Notes: generated by a model not told the origin, from the letters alone. 64,000 nt of DNA from an uncultured Latescibacterota bacterium (GCA_951812755.1 OX638329.1:3046522-3110521), one strand, 5' to 3'; shown: positions 34,312 through 43,679, counted from the stretch's first letter. A program made the numbers and translations.

Positions 34312-36390
34312 GTGAGTAAGGAGGCATATACGCTTGCAATAGATATCGGCGGCACGTTTACAGATGTTGTGTTGAGAGAACACGCTTCGGGTATTTTGTC
34401 TGTAGCGAAGGTGTTGACGCAGTCTCCAGACCCTTCAGTCAGTGTGCTGGAAGGCGTGAAAGAGGTGCTCAATGGGGTGTCGCCCGGCGCGATTTCCCGG
34501 GCGGTTCACGGCACGACGCTGGTGACAAATGCCCTGATTGAGCGCAGGGGGGCCAGGACCGGGCTGATTGCGACAGCAGGTTTTCGAGATGCGCTGGAAA
34601 TTGGGAGAGAGGGGCGTTACGATATCTACGATTTGTTTTTAAAATTGCCCGAACCCCTCGTTGAGAGGCGGTTGCGCGTTGAGGTGCGGGAGCGGCTGTA
34701 CGCGCGTGGCGAGGTGATGACGCCATTAAACGAAGATGATGTGATCAAAGCCTGCGAGGTGTTGCGTGAAGCTGGGGTGGAGGCAGTCGCCATTGTGTTT
34801 TTGCACGCTTATGTCAATCCCGATCACGAGCGTCGTGCAGGGGAAATTGTGCGTTCTCTTATGCCCGGTGTGGGCATTTCGGTTTCGCACAGGGTTGCCG
34901 CCGAATTGCGAGAATTTGAGCGCACTTCCACGACTGTGGCAAATGCTTATGTGCAGCCTATGGTGGCAAGATATCTCGCGCGTTTGGAAGATGGGTTGAA
35001 GGCGTTGGGGGTTTTGGCACCGCTGCATATTATGCTTTCAAACGGCGGGTCGTGTTCTGTGCAAACCGCGGTGCGTTTTCCCGTGCGCCTGGTAGAATCC
35101 GGTCCTTGCGGCGGTGCGCTTGCCGCGGCGCATTATGGCAATCGGTCAGGGCATCGGCAGATTCTCGCTTTTGATATGGGGGGCACGACGGCAAAGGCCA
35201 TTTTGAGCGAAAATGGGGCGTTTCCAGTTACGACTGAATCAGAGGTCGCACGGGTTTATCGCTTCAAACGCGGCAGCGGGTTGCCCTTGCTCGTGCCCGT
35301 GCTCGATATGATCGAGATTGGAGCAGGTGGGGGCAGTATCGCGCATGCGAGTGAATTGGGTTTGCCCACGGTTGGGCCGCAAAGTGCGGGAGCAGATCCC
35401 GGTCCTGCCTGTTATGCGCGCGGGGGGCAGTTGCCCACGGTGACGGATGCCGATCTCTTGCTGGGCTATTTGAATGCTGAATATTTCCTGGGCGGGCAAA
35501 TGGACCTGGATGTGGATCGCGCTGCGGATGCGGTTGATGAATTTGCGCGATTTACCAGGCTGGATCGCATGCGCGCCGCACAGGGGATTCACGATTTGGT
35601 GAATGAAAATATGGCCAATGCCGCGCGGGTTCACGCTGCCGAGCGCGGGATCGATTTGAATGGATACTCGCTGGTTGCGACGGGTGGGGCTGGTCCTGTA
35701 CACGCATGCGGCGTTGCGATGCGGTTGGGGATTGATCGGGTGATTGTGCCGCCGGCTGCGGGTGTTGGGTCGGCTTTTGGTTTGATGCTCGCGCCTATTG
35801 CTTTTGATTATGTGCGGAGTTTTGTAGCGCGGATCGCCGCATTGGATCACGAGGTTGTCAATAAGCTCTATGGGGAAATGGAAGACGAAGGCCGCGCGCT
35901 TGTGCGAGAGGCGGGGATTGATGATTCTGAGATCCGCGTGGTACGCACAGCAGATATGCGCTATGTGGGGCAGGGGCACGAGATAAGCGTTCCCGTGCCT
36001 TTGGGAGAGTTGACGGAAGGTTCCGATGGCGAGATTCAAGCAGCTTTTGATGCTTCCTACAAAAAATTATACGGACGTCTGTGCGATGGGGTTCCCGTTG
36101 AGGCTATTCACTGGCGCGTGACGATTTCGGGGCCAGAGCCGGAAATTTCCGGCTCTGGATCCATTGAAGAAGTCGCTGATGATCAAGGAGCCGTGGGACA
36201 GCGCGATGTTCTTTTTGCAGAAGGGAAATGCAGGACTGAGGTTTACAGGCGAGACAAGCTCGGAAGAGGGGCTGTTTTGAAAGGTCCCGCTATTGTCGAG
36301 GAAGTCGAATCCACTACGGTATTGCCGCCCGGATGGGTGTTGCATGTCGATGATACGGGTAATCTGATTCTCATCAGGGAGGATGCATGA
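34312..36390 (+). CDS. Hydantoinase/oxoprolinase A-type subunit (ATP-binding)
   Basis: ATP-dependent ring-opening hydrolase subunit of the HyuA / N-methylhydantoinase A family, 692 aa. GTG at 34312 (6 bases after AAGGAG) fits better than the ATG at 34306 that touches it. Seen: LAIDIGGTFTDVVLRE (N-terminal phosphate loop), HGTTLVTNALIERRGARTGLIATAGFRDALEIGRE, ESGPCGGALAAAH, ILAFDMGGTTAKAIL, GPQSAGADPGPACYARGG and ATGGAGPVHACGVA. Known members open hydantoins, 5-oxoproline or acetone-type substrates with a B subunit. The B gene overlaps by 4 bases. Substrate not decidable. Confidence 0.93.
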   Translation: MSKEAYTLAIDIGGTFTDVVLREHASGILSVAKVLTQSPDPSVSVLEGVKEVLNGVSPGAISRAVHGTTLVTNALIERRGARTGLIATAGFRDALEIGREGRYDIYDLFLKLPEPLVERRLRVEVRERLYARGEVMTPLNEDDVIKACEVLREAGVEAVAIVFLHAYVNPDHERRAGEIVRSLMPGVGISVSHRVAAELREFERTSTTVANAYVQPMVARYLARLEDGLKALGVLAPLHIMLSNGGSCSVQTAVRFPVRLVESGPCGGALAAAHYGNRSGHRQILAFDMGGTTAKAILSENGAFPVTTESEVARVYRFKRGSGLPLLVPVLDMIEIGAGGGSIAHASELGLPTVGPQSAGADPGPACYARGGQLPTVTDADLLLGYLNAEYFLGGQMDLDVDRAADAVDEFARFTRLDRMRAAQGIHDLVNENMANAARVHAAERGIDLNGYSLVATGGAGPVHACGVAMRLGIDRVIVPPAAGVGSAFGLMLAPIAFDYVRSFVARIAALDHEVVNKLYGEMEDEGRALVREAGIDDSEIRVVRTADMRYVGQGHEISVPVPLGELTEGSDGEIQAAFDASYKKLYGRLCDGVPVEAIHWRVTISGPEPEISGSGSIEEVADDQGAVGQRDVLFAEGKCRTEVYRRDKLGRGAVLKGPAIVEEVESTTVLPPGWVLHVDDTGNLILIREDA

Positions 36391-38102
36391 AGGATCGCAC
36401 AATTGATGCTGTCGAATTAGAAGTGCTTTGGAATCGCCTCATTTCAATTGTGAATGAACAGGCAGCAGCATTGATGCACGCTTCTTTTACAACGGTGGTG
36501 AGAGAGGCTGGCGATTTGTCTGCGGGGGTGTTTGACCGCGCGGGCAATATGCTGGCACAAGCGGTGACGGGGACGCCGGGGCATATCAATACAATGGCGA
36601 ATTGCGTGCGGCATTTTGTGAAAGCGTATCCGATTGACACGCTGAAACCCGGCGATAGTTTGCTCACCAATGATCCGTGGCTGGGGTCGGGACATTTGCA
36701 CGATATTACGGTTGTTACGCCCGTTTTTTATCGGGGCAGGGGCGTGGGGTGGTTTGCCAATACCTGTCATGCTATGGATATTGGCGGTCGCACGCTGGGA
36801 GCCGGTGCCCGTCAGGTGTATGAAGAGGGCTTGAATATCCCGATTATGAAATTGTTTGATGAAGGGGAGATCAATCGCGATTTGATCGCTATTGTGCGGG
36901 CAAATGTGCGCGAGCCAGATCAGGTTGTCGGCGATTTGTACGCGCAGCAAGCTGGGAATGATGTGGGGGCTGTCAAGTTGCTTCAGGCACTGGAAAATTA
37001 CGATCTCGCTGATATAGAGGGATTGTCGGGGCTGATTTTGGACCGGTCAGAAGCGGCAACCCGAGAGGCGATTTTGGAGATTGCAAATGGCGTTTATGAG
37101 GATGAAGTAGAACTCGATGGGTATGATAGGCCGCTGGTTATTCGCGCAAAAGTAATTGTCGAAGATCGCAGTTTGATCGTTGATTATACGGGCACATCGC
37201 CACAGGTAGATCGCGGGATCAATGTGGTGTACAATTATACGCATGCTTATACGACGTATCCCTTGAAATGCGCCATTAGTCCGCATATTCCCAATAATGA
37301 AGGTAGTTTTCGGCCCATAACAGTTACGGCACCCGAGGGATGTATCTTAAACGCGCAATTTCCATGTGCTGTGGGCGCGCGGCATCTGGTTGGACATTTT
37401 CTTTCGCAACCGCTGTTTGGGGCGCTTTCTCAGGCGATTCCCGATCGCGTGATTGCCGATGGGTCGGCTGGGCTTTGGAATACGCAGTTGGAGGGGGTAG
37501 GGCGTACGGGGGAACGCTTTTCGTATATCTTTTTTTCCGCGGGTGGTATGGGCGCGCGTCCTGGCGATGATGGGATTTCGGCGACGGCATTCCCCAGTGG
37601 GATTAAGGGCGTGCCTGCCGAAGCGATTGAGTCCGTGTCGCCGGTGATTATGCACAGGCGCGCGCTGATTCCCAATTCCGGTGGTGCAGGTACCTTTCGA
37701 GGCGGTCTGGGGCAAGAGATGGTTTTGTCTGTTGACTCCGATCATCCCACGCTGCATTCGTGTATGTACGATCGCACGCGCTATGCCCCACGCGGTTTTT
37801 TGGGGGGGGGCGATGGCAGGCGTGGCGAACTTTTTTTGTCGGATGGCACTGTTCTGCCACCAAAGGGACGCTATGATCTCCAACCCGGGCAGTCAGTGAC
37901 GTTGCGTATTCCGGGTGGTGGAGGCTATGGGTCGCCTTTTGAGCGCGATCCCAAAAGGGTGCTGGAGGATGTCAAACAAGAGCGGCTATCGCACGAAGCT
38001 GCGCGAGACTGTTATGGCGTGGCGATCACGGCTGATCTCGAAGTGGATGTTGAGGAGACCGCTGTTTTGAGGGGAAATGCATCCGCAGATAAACGCAGAT
38101 AG
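36387..38102 (+). CDS. Hydantoinase/oxoprolinase B-type subunit
   Basis: B subunit of 571 aa, start overlapping the A gene by ATGA. Seen: VELEVLWNRLISIVNEQAAALMHASFTTVVREAGDLSAGVFDRAGNMLAQ, HINTMANCVRHFV, DSLLTNDPWLGSGHLHDITVVTP, NVVYNYTHAYTTYPLKC and RIPGGGGYGSPFERDP near the end. Domains and length are normal. The last seven codons (residues ASADKRR and the TAG stop) are formed by a CAGAT-type dispersed repeat that continues downstream, so the original C-terminus has been replaced or extended by repeat sequence. Confidence 0.93.
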   Translation: MKDRTIDAVELEVLWNRLISIVNEQAAALMHASFTTVVREAGDLSAGVFDRAGNMLAQAVTGTPGHINTMANCVRHFVKAYPIDTLKPGDSLLTNDPWLGSGHLHDITVVTPVFYRGRGVGWFANTCHAMDIGGRTLGAGARQVYEEGLNIPIMKLFDEGEINRDLIAIVRANVREPDQVVGDLYAQQAGNDVGAVKLLQALENYDLADIEGLSGLILDRSEAATREAILEIANGVYEDEVELDGYDRPLVIRAKVIVEDRSLIVDYTGTSPQVDRGINVVYNYTHAYTTYPLKCAISPHIPNNEGSFRPITVTAPEGCILNAQFPCAVGARHLVGHFLSQPLFGALSQAIPDRVIADGSAGLWNTQLEGVGRTGERFSYIFFSAGGMGARPGDDGISATAFPSGIKGVPAEAIESVSPVIMHRRALIPNSGGAGTFRGGLGQEMVLSVDSDHPTLHSCMYDRTRYAPRGFLGGGDGRRGELFLSDGTVLPPKGRYDLQPGQSVTLRIPGGGGYGSPFERDPKRVLEDVKQERLSHEAARDCYGVAITADLEVDVEETAVLRGNASADKRR

Positions 38103-38170
38103 ACGCAGATAAATGCGGATAAATGCAGATGAAAGGTGAGAGGTAGGGGCAAAAAATTTTTCGTCCAAGA
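38081..38170. repeat. CAGAT array running out of a coding sequence, plus GTAGGGGC hairpin
   Basis: ATCCGCAGATAAACGCAGAT with five roughly 10-base units in all, to 38131. It encodes the last codons and stop of the preceding gene. It is followed by GTGAGAGGTAGGGGCAAAAAATTTTTCGTCC (split here as GGGGCAAAAA / TTTTTCGTCC), a weak hairpin. Confidence 0.7.
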
Positions 38171-38190
38171 TATAAAAAGAACCTCTCTTG

Positions 38191-38226
38191 TTCTTCGTGT
38201 TCTTCGTGTTCTTCGTGTTCTTCGTG
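38191..38226. repeat. Four exact copies of a 9-bp unit
   Basis: TTCTTCGTG repeated four times directly upstream of the ABC exporter start. It replaces the position where a ribosome-binding site would be expected. Confidence 0.85.
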
Positions 38227-38237
38227 GATCTCATTTT

Positions 38238-40022
38238 ATGACCAAAAACCAAACATATTCCCCTGTGGCATTGTGGCTGGCGTGGAAGCGAATTTTTGCT
38301 TTTGCCCGGCCATACTTGTTGCGGCTCGTCCTGGGGCTGGTATTTACCGCGTTTTCCTCAAGTGTGTGGCTGCTGATTCCACTGGGCTTGCGGTCGCTTT
38401 TGGATTCTGTGTTTGAGCAGGGCGATCGACACCAGTTGGATTTGCTGGCACTTGGCATGCTGGTGCTGTTTGTGCTTCAGTCGCTTTTGCATGTGGGCAG
38501 CCATTACTGGATTTCCTGGGTGGGGGAGCGCGTGGTGACAGATCTGCGAAAGAAGGTTTACGCACATTTGCACCTTTTGGGACTTCGCTTTTATGCCGAT
38601 CACAGGTTGGGCGAACTCATGTCGCGTTTGACCAATGATGTGGGAGCTATCAGAAATGCCGCGACGGGGGCTATTTCGCAGGTTTTGATGACGGGGATTA
38701 TGACTGTTGGCTCTGTGGCGGCTATGGTTGCTCTCAATTGGCGATTGAGTCTGGTGGTGTTTGCCGCCGCGCCGGTTGCCGCTGTTGGGGCGCGCTATTT
38801 TGGACAGCGCATCCGCGAGTTGTCTCGCACGGTGCAGGATCGGTTGGGCGATACGACTGCGATTGCCGAAGAAGCGCTGTCGGCTGTGCGGGTTGTCAAG
38901 GCGTTTGCACGCGAAGTTTTTGAGGTAAATCGATATGGCGAGGCAAACGAAGATTTGTTTCGCACGTCGCGCTATCGCGTGATTATGGAAGCGGTTTTTT
39001 CTGCTTGTATCGCATTTCTTTTTATGCTGGCACTGGTGGTGATTTTCTGGTACGGGGGCACGGAGGTGCTGGCCGGGCGCTTGTCGGCAGGCGATCTGGT
39101 GGCGTTTATTTTTTATGCGATGAATATTTCCCGGTCTGTGATGGGGATTTCGCGTCTTTATGCGTCCTTAAATTCTGCTGTGGGCGCGTCAGAACACATT
39201 TTTGAATTGCTCGATACGCGACCGGAGATCGCCGATGGCGAGGGTGCGTTTCCACTTGCAGATGTTCGCGGTGCCGTGGCGTTTGAAGATGTTTGGTTTG
39301 GATACCAGCCTGATCGCCCGGTGCTCAAAGGGATTTCGTTTGAGACTCTGCCCGGACAAACCATAGCACTTGTGGGGGCGAGTGGTGCGGGCAAGACGAC
39401 GCTGATGAATCTGATTCCGAGATTTTACGATGCGACCTCTGGGGTTGTGCGCGTGGATGGTGCGGATGTGCGCGATGTGCAGATTGTATCGCTGCGCGAC
39501 CAGATTGCGCTGGTATCACAGGATGTGGATTTGTTTGGCACATCTATTGGTGAAAATATCCGATACGGGCGATTGGACGCGGCGGATGAAGAGGTTGAGC
39601 AGGCGGCGCGAGATGCGAATGCCCACGATTTTATTGTGGAATTGCCCGATGGATACGATGCGTTAGTGGGGGAAAAGGGCGTGAAATTGAGTGGGGGACA
39701 GCGGCAGAGGGTTGCGATTGCGCGTGCTCTGTTGAGAGACGCGCGCATTTTGTTGCTGGATGAAGCGACTTCATCGCTGGATTCAGCTTCGGAGGCACAG
39801 GTGCAACAGGCATTGGAACGGTTGATGGCAGGGCGCACGACGTTTATTATTGCGCATCGGTTGTCAACAGTACAACATGCAGATTGCATTCTGGTACTGG
39901 ATCAGGGCGAGATCGCACAGTGCGGAACGCATGAGGCGTTGTTTGATAGGGGTGGACTTTATCGCGAGTTGTGCGATTTGCAATTTCGGAATATGGAGAT
40001 TGGCAAAGATAAGGCTATCTGA
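38238..40022 (+). CDS. ABC exporter (homodimer type)
   Basis: Half-transporter of 594 aa with an N-terminal six-helix domain and C-terminal ATPase. The ATG at 38238 starts the conserved part; an in-frame GTG at 38136 would translate the tandem repeat as LRVLRVLRVLR and is rejected. Seen: Walker A GASGAGKTT near residue 380, signature LSGGQRQRVAIARA, Walker B ILLLDEATSSLD and IAHRLST. All motifs are canonical, unlike the pair at 2863-6607, so it can work as an MsbA-like homodimer. No Shine-Dalgarno is visible. It overlaps the convergent kinase gene by 8 bases. Confidence 0.93.
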   Translation: MTKNQTYSPVALWLAWKRIFAFARPYLLRLVLGLVFTAFSSSVWLLIPLGLRSLLDSVFEQGDRHQLDLLALGMLVLFVLQSLLHVGSHYWISWVGERVVTDLRKKVYAHLHLLGLRFYADHRLGELMSRLTNDVGAIRNAATGAISQVLMTGIMTVGSVAAMVALNWRLSLVVFAAAPVAAVGARYFGQRIRELSRTVQDRLGDTTAIAEEALSAVRVVKAFAREVFEVNRYGEANEDLFRTSRYRVIMEAVFSACIAFLFMLALVVIFWYGGTEVLAGRLSAGDLVAFIFYAMNISRSVMGISRLYASLNSAVGASEHIFELLDTRPEIADGEGAFPLADVRGAVAFEDVWFGYQPDRPVLKGISFETLPGQTIALVGASGAGKTTLMNLIPRFYDATSGVVRVDGADVRDVQIVSLRDQIALVSQDVDLFGTSIGENIRYGRLDAADEEVEQAARDANAHDFIVELPDGYDALVGEKGVKLSGGQRQRVAIARALLRDARILLLDEATSSLDSASEAQVQQALERLMAGRTTFIIAHRLSTVQHADCILVLDQGEIAQCGTHEALFDRGGLYRELCDLQFRNMEIGKDKAI

Positions 40023-41562
40023 CCGTTGCCATCTGGATTTGGTCAATCTGGTGATGCAGATCCTGTACGGCCGGATAAATTTGTTTGTGTACGCGGTTGT
40101 AAATTGTGTTGTAATGCGCAACCTGTTCGGGGATGGGGTGAACGGTGTGCATGGGGATGTCAAGCGTATGCAGGGCATTGGCTACGTCTGTGTAAACACC
40201 TGTGCCTAATCCCGCGAGCACTGCCGCGCCCAGAGCCGTTGCTTCATCCATTTCGGCGAGGGCGATGGGCTGATTGAGAACGGTGGCTTTGATTTGCATG
40301 AGGAGTTGGTTGCGGATACCTCCGCCGATCGCGACAATATTTTTTGTTTCGGGCACGTCGGGATGGGATTTAGACGCCTCGATCATAAGGCGCATTTCCA
40401 GAGATAGACCTTCGAGGATTGCACGAAAGAGCGTGCCGCGGTTGGCATCGGGTGTCAGACCAATAAATGTGCCGCGCGCTATGGCTTCTGCATGGGGTGG
40501 GTTGGTAAAGCGCAGTTGTGGGAGAAAGCCAACGCCCAGGCTGCCGGGGGGGGATTCGCTCGCTTCAGAAATTAAGGTGTTATAGTCTGCGCCTTCGCCA
40601 AATAAGCTGCGGAACCATTCGATGCTCGCACCGCTTGTGAACAATCCGCCGAGGAAGTAATATTGGTCGGGTGCGACATGTGCGCCTATGGTGAAGTTTT
40701 GGCGGCCTATTTGCGGGTCTGTAAGCGGCTGGGAAATGGGCAGGCACAGGGCTTCTGCGGTGCCCAGAGAATTGAGCATTGTTCCCGGTTCTGTAACGCC
40801 AACGGCAAGTGCGCCGCAAATATGGTCGTGTCCACCAGCGCATATTCGCGTGTGTTGAGGCAGGCCGGTTTCGCGTGCGATGTCGGGAAGGATGGGACCA
40901 AGGTCTGTTCCCGCAGCGCAAAGTGGCGCAAAGAGATTTGGAGAAAGACGGACTTCACTGAGGAGGTCGTTTGCCCATTGTCGCCTGTGGAGGTCAAAGG
41001 CAAGGGTGCGAGAGGCGAGCGAATAGTCGGTGGCGGGTGTGCCTGATAGTCGGAAAGCAATATAATCGGCAGTGTTGAGCCAGGTCGCGGTTCGCGCAAA
41101 GGCTTCGGGCTGATGTTCGCGTATCCAGAGGATTTTGCACAGGCCAGAAATAGGTTGTAGTGGAAGCCCTGTAAGCGAGAAGAGTTCGTCACGGTCAAAG
41201 GTTTTTCGCAGTTGTTCGCATTGCGGACGGGTGCGCTGGTCAAACCACGCTATTGCATGACCGGTTGGATTTCCACGCTTGTCAATGGGGATGCCCGTTT
41301 CGCCAATGCTCGCGGTGGCTATGCCGGTGATGTTGGCGGGGTTGTCGATTTGTGCTATGGCCTTTTTCAGGACGCCGCACACGGTTTCCCAGAGTTCATC
41401 GGGTTTGTAATATGCCCATTCTGGCTGTGGATGGTGCGTGGGCGTTTTGGATTGTGCACGGGCGATCTCGTGGCCCCGAGGATCAAAGATCAGGGCTTTG
41501 ATGTTGGTGGTTCCAACATCGATACCGATGAGTAAAGGGTCGGAGGATGTTTTTGTGTTCAT
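40015..41562 (-). CDS. FGGY family carbohydrate kinase
   Basis: Sugar kinase of 515 aa in the xylulokinase/gluconokinase group. Seen: LLIGIDVGTTNIKALIFD (phosphate-1 loop), GIATASIGETGIPID, AWFDQRT, SGLCKILWIREHQPE, AGGHDHICGALAVG, ALGGGIRN-like VAIGGGIRNQLLMQIKA (adenosine region) and EATALGAAVLAGLGTG. It phosphorylates a pentose, hexose or polyol; substrate unknown. A promoter with TTGACA is seen upstream. It is divergent from the GarR-like reductase, which may process the same substrate. Confidence 0.9.
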   Translation of the reverse strand: MNTKTSSDPLLIGIDVGTTNIKALIFDPRGHEIARAQSKTPTHHPQPEWAYYKPDELWETVCGVLKKAIAQIDNPANITGIATASIGETGIPIDKRGNPTGHAIAWFDQRTRPQCEQLRKTFDRDELFSLTGLPLQPISGLCKILWIREHQPEAFARTATWLNTADYIAFRLSGTPATDYSLASRTLAFDLHRRQWANDLLSEVRLSPNLFAPLCAAGTDLGPILPDIARETGLPQHTRICAGGHDHICGALAVGVTEPGTMLNSLGTAEALCLPISQPLTDPQIGRQNFTIGAHVAPDQYYFLGGLFTSGASIEWFRSLFGEGADYNTLISEASESPPGSLGVGFLPQLRFTNPPHAEAIARGTFIGLTPDANRGTLFRAILEGLSLEMRLMIEASKSHPDVPETKNIVAIGGGIRNQLLMQIKATVLNQPIALAEMDEATALGAAVLAGLGTGVYTDVANALHTLDIPMHTVHPIPEQVAHYNTIYNRVHKQIYPAVQDLHHQIDQIQMATVR

Positions 41563-41601
41563 GGTTGGCTCTTTATTGTGACGATAGGGCAGGTTAAGGT
41601 T

Positions 41602-41630
41602 ATATTATATTGAAGTATTTCAGTTGTCAA
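41602..41630 (-). promoter_or_regulatory. Predicted promoter of the FGGY kinase
   Basis: On the minus strand TTGACA (41630-41625) is followed, 17 bases on, by TAATAT (41607-41602); a TATAAT at 15 bases overlaps it. About 40 bases upstream of the ATG. Confidence 0.5.
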
Positions 41631-41667
41631 AGACAAATAGATGTTTTACCAGGGAAGGAGTGGCGAG

Positions 41668-42567
41668 ATGGATAAAATTGGATTTGTCGGTCTGGGCATT
41701 ATGGGGAAGCCTATGTGCCACAATTTGTTGCAGGCCGGTTTTGATGTGACATTTTATGCGCGTCGAGACGAGATTGTGGCCGAGATGGAGGGCGCGGGAG
41801 CGACTTTTGTGCCTTCGTCACAGGCTGTGGGCGAGGCTGCGGATATTATTATTACGATTGTGACGGCTGACCCCGAGGTTCGCGAGGTTATTTTGGGCGA
41901 TCAGGGCGTTTTGGCCGGGGCGTCTGATGGCGATCTCATTGTGGATATGAGTACGATTTCGCCGTTGACCATTCAGGATGTGGCAGAGCAGGCGTCGCAA
42001 AAAGGGGTTCGCGTGATGGATGCGCCGGTAAGTGGCGGCGATATTGGGGCGATTAACGGTACGCTGACTATTATTGCGGGCGGGGCAAAGGATGACTTTG
42101 ATCGCTGTCAGGGGATTTTTGACGCGATGGGCAATAGCGAGAATATTTTTCATGTGGGGGATGTTGGCGTTGGGCAAACGGTTAAAATTGTCAATCAGTT
42201 GCTCGGCGGTATTACGATGGCGGCGATTGCAGAGGGTCTTACCCTGGGCGTTAAAGCGGGTGCTGATCCCGAGGTGATGCGGCAGGTGATTAGCGTGAGT
42301 TCGGGCGATTCGTCGGCTTTTCAGGCGCGCGTTGCTGATTTTGTGTTCAAGGATGAGTACGCGCCGGGGTTTATGCTCGATTTGATGAAGAAGGATATCG
42401 GTATTGGTGTGGAGATGGGGCGCGTGATGAATGTGCCCGTGCCTCTGGGGGCTGTGGCTTATCAAATGTATGCTGCCGCCAGTAGTCTGGGCGCAGGAGA
42501 ACTCGATTTCTCTGCTGTGACAAAGACTATTGAGACTTTGGCGGGTATCAAGATCAGTGATGGATGA
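41668..42567 (+). CDS. Beta-hydroxyacid dehydrogenase, GarR-like (tartronate semialdehyde reductase type)
   Basis: NAD(P)-dependent 3-hydroxyacid dehydrogenase of 299 aa. The ATG at 41668 follows GGAAGGAG at normal distance. Seen: IGFVGLGIMGKPMCHNLLQAGFDVTFY (Rossmann fold), VMDAPVSGGDIGAINGTLTIIAGG (substrate-binding), and VKIVNQLLGGITMAAIAEGL with the catalytic Lys, then KDIGIGVEMGRVMNVPVPLG. Closest general type is 2-hydroxy-3-oxopropionate reductase or 3-hydroxyisobutyrate dehydrogenase. Divergent from a sugar kinase, which suggests sugar-acid use; inference. Confidence 0.9.
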   Translation: MDKIGFVGLGIMGKPMCHNLLQAGFDVTFYARRDEIVAEMEGAGATFVPSSQAVGEAADIIITIVTADPEVREVILGDQGVLAGASDGDLIVDMSTISPLTIQDVAEQASQKGVRVMDAPVSGGDIGAINGTLTIIAGGAKDDFDRCQGIFDAMGNSENIFHVGDVGVGQTVKIVNQLLGGITMAAIAEGLTLGVKAGADPEVMRQVISVSSGDSSAFQARVADFVFKDEYAPGFMLDLMKKDIGIGVEMGRVMNVPVPLGAVAYQMYAAASSLGAGELDFSAVTKTIETLAGIKISDG

Positions 42568-42632
42568 TTAAAGACTGGACAGAGGGCGTGGTCTGCGTTA
42601 TTTTTTCCCGGAAGAGAGAAGAGCTTTGGTAA

Positions 42633-43133
42633 ATGAAACGATATGATATTCCATATCCGGTTTCTGCATATACCTTTCCTCAAAAAGCCCTTATTCATCG
42701 GGTGCGTTTTGATGATGTGCATATTCATATTGAATTAATTGAGCAGGACAACAACTACTTCCAGGTTGCGCCAGCTAGCGCAATGGTGAGAGTAGGAGAG
42801 GCCGTTAATGATACATTCTTTAGGTTTGTCCAACACATCATAGGCTTGCCAATACTGCCGACACAAATGAGGACTGATATTCTTGATGGGCGCAACAGGC
42901 AGAGGATTGCAGAGGCAATTGAGGCACAGAGATCGGTGAATGGCTTGGTTGATCAACATGCAAATGATCCAGACACGAAGTCAGTGTTCCAACGCATTGA
43001 GGAGACTTGTACACAAGTGCCAGCAAGTTACTTTACTGTTCCGGAAGAATTGCAGCCCGATCAAGTCATACAAGGCACTGGCGAACCACAAGAACTTTCG
43101 GAGGCAGACAATGAGCATACCGATTCCCCCTAA
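42633..43133 (+). CDS. Hypothetical protein of the GIY-YIG island
   Basis: Unrecognised protein of 166 aa, soluble, with no signal peptide or motif I can name. The N-terminal third is beta-rich (RVRFDDVHIHIELIEQDNNYFQVAP), the middle helical (RQRIAEAIEAQRSVNGLVDQHA) and the C-terminal tail acidic and disordered (ELSEADNEHTDSP). The ATG at 42633 has only a distant purine-rich site. It overlaps the GIY-YIG gene by 23 bases, so the two were probably a coupled pair. Third-position base use is less GC-rich than in the metabolic genes on either side, which fits acquired DNA. Confidence 0.65.
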   Translation: MKRYDIPYPVSAYTFPQKALIHRVRFDDVHIHIELIEQDNNYFQVAPASAMVRVGEAVNDTFFRFVQHIIGLPILPTQMRTDILDGRNRQRIAEAIEAQRSVNGLVDQHANDPDTKSVFQRIEETCTQVPASYFTVPEELQPDQVIQGTGEPQELSEADNEHTDSP

Positions 43134-43632
43134 GGAGGCACTATCATTGCACCTGAACTGGACAAGGTGTGAAGGCAATGTCTGGTGCAAGCTGAATTCT
43201 GTAAACTTGGAACACGCGCATTTCAACAATAAGCCCTGTGGCGTCTATATAATTTGGCATGGGGGTACTAAACCTTGGGCGGTGTACGTTGGTCAAGGGG
43301 ATATTAAAGAACGCATAGCCGAACATCGAAAAGATCTAGTGCATCGTGGCGTAAATCATGCCCCATATAGACATGAACAGCAAAACCTTCTGGATTGCGG
43401 CTAAAACCATGCCGCAATGACAATCGCAAGTAAGATTGATATGGGTAGTCTCTTTTGCCGCGATGAACTAGGTATTCAGAAATATGAACATATGGGTCTT
43501 TATGTAACTTGGGCAAAAGTACAGGAGCATTTCCGCGATGGTGTGGAGGCATACTTGGCTGATGCTTGGAAACCGATAGTAGGTCCACGCCATCCTAACG
43601 CCTCTCACATAGCAGTGAACTCTCCATGGTAG
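43111..43632 (+). pseudogene. GIY-YIG nuclease-like gene interrupted by a 132-bp element
   Basis: The start ATG at 43111 follows GGAGGC. Seen: GVYIIWHGGTKPWAVYVGQGDIKERIAEHRKD with GVY (44-46), YVG (59-61) and Arg68, the GIY-YIG core. Then 132 bases of a CTAG-bounded element (43336-43471) follow in frame, and the gene resumes with IQKYEHMGLYVTWAKVQEH, DGVEAYLADAW and ends VNSPW. The element carries an in-frame TAA at 43402-43404, so translation stops at codon 98, before the Glu in DGVEAYL that would serve as metal ligand. Without the insertion the protein would be 129 aa. The truncated product is unlikely to be active. Confidence 0.85.
43336..43471. mobile_element. 132-bp CTAG-bounded miniature element, copy 1
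   Basis: Bounded by CTAG at 43336-43339 and 43468-43471, with imperfect terminal inverted repeats (CTAGTGCATCGTGGC against GCCGCGATGAACTAG) and an inner hairpin ATTGCGGC / GCCGCAAT. A second copy in opposite orientation lies at 59567-59702 with exactly the same CTAG-to-CTAG spacing. It encodes no transposase. Confidence 0.85.
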
Positions 43633-43679
43633 CCATTGCGGACCTAGAAAATTGACCTTTAAAGCTTTCGAGGAGCAGT

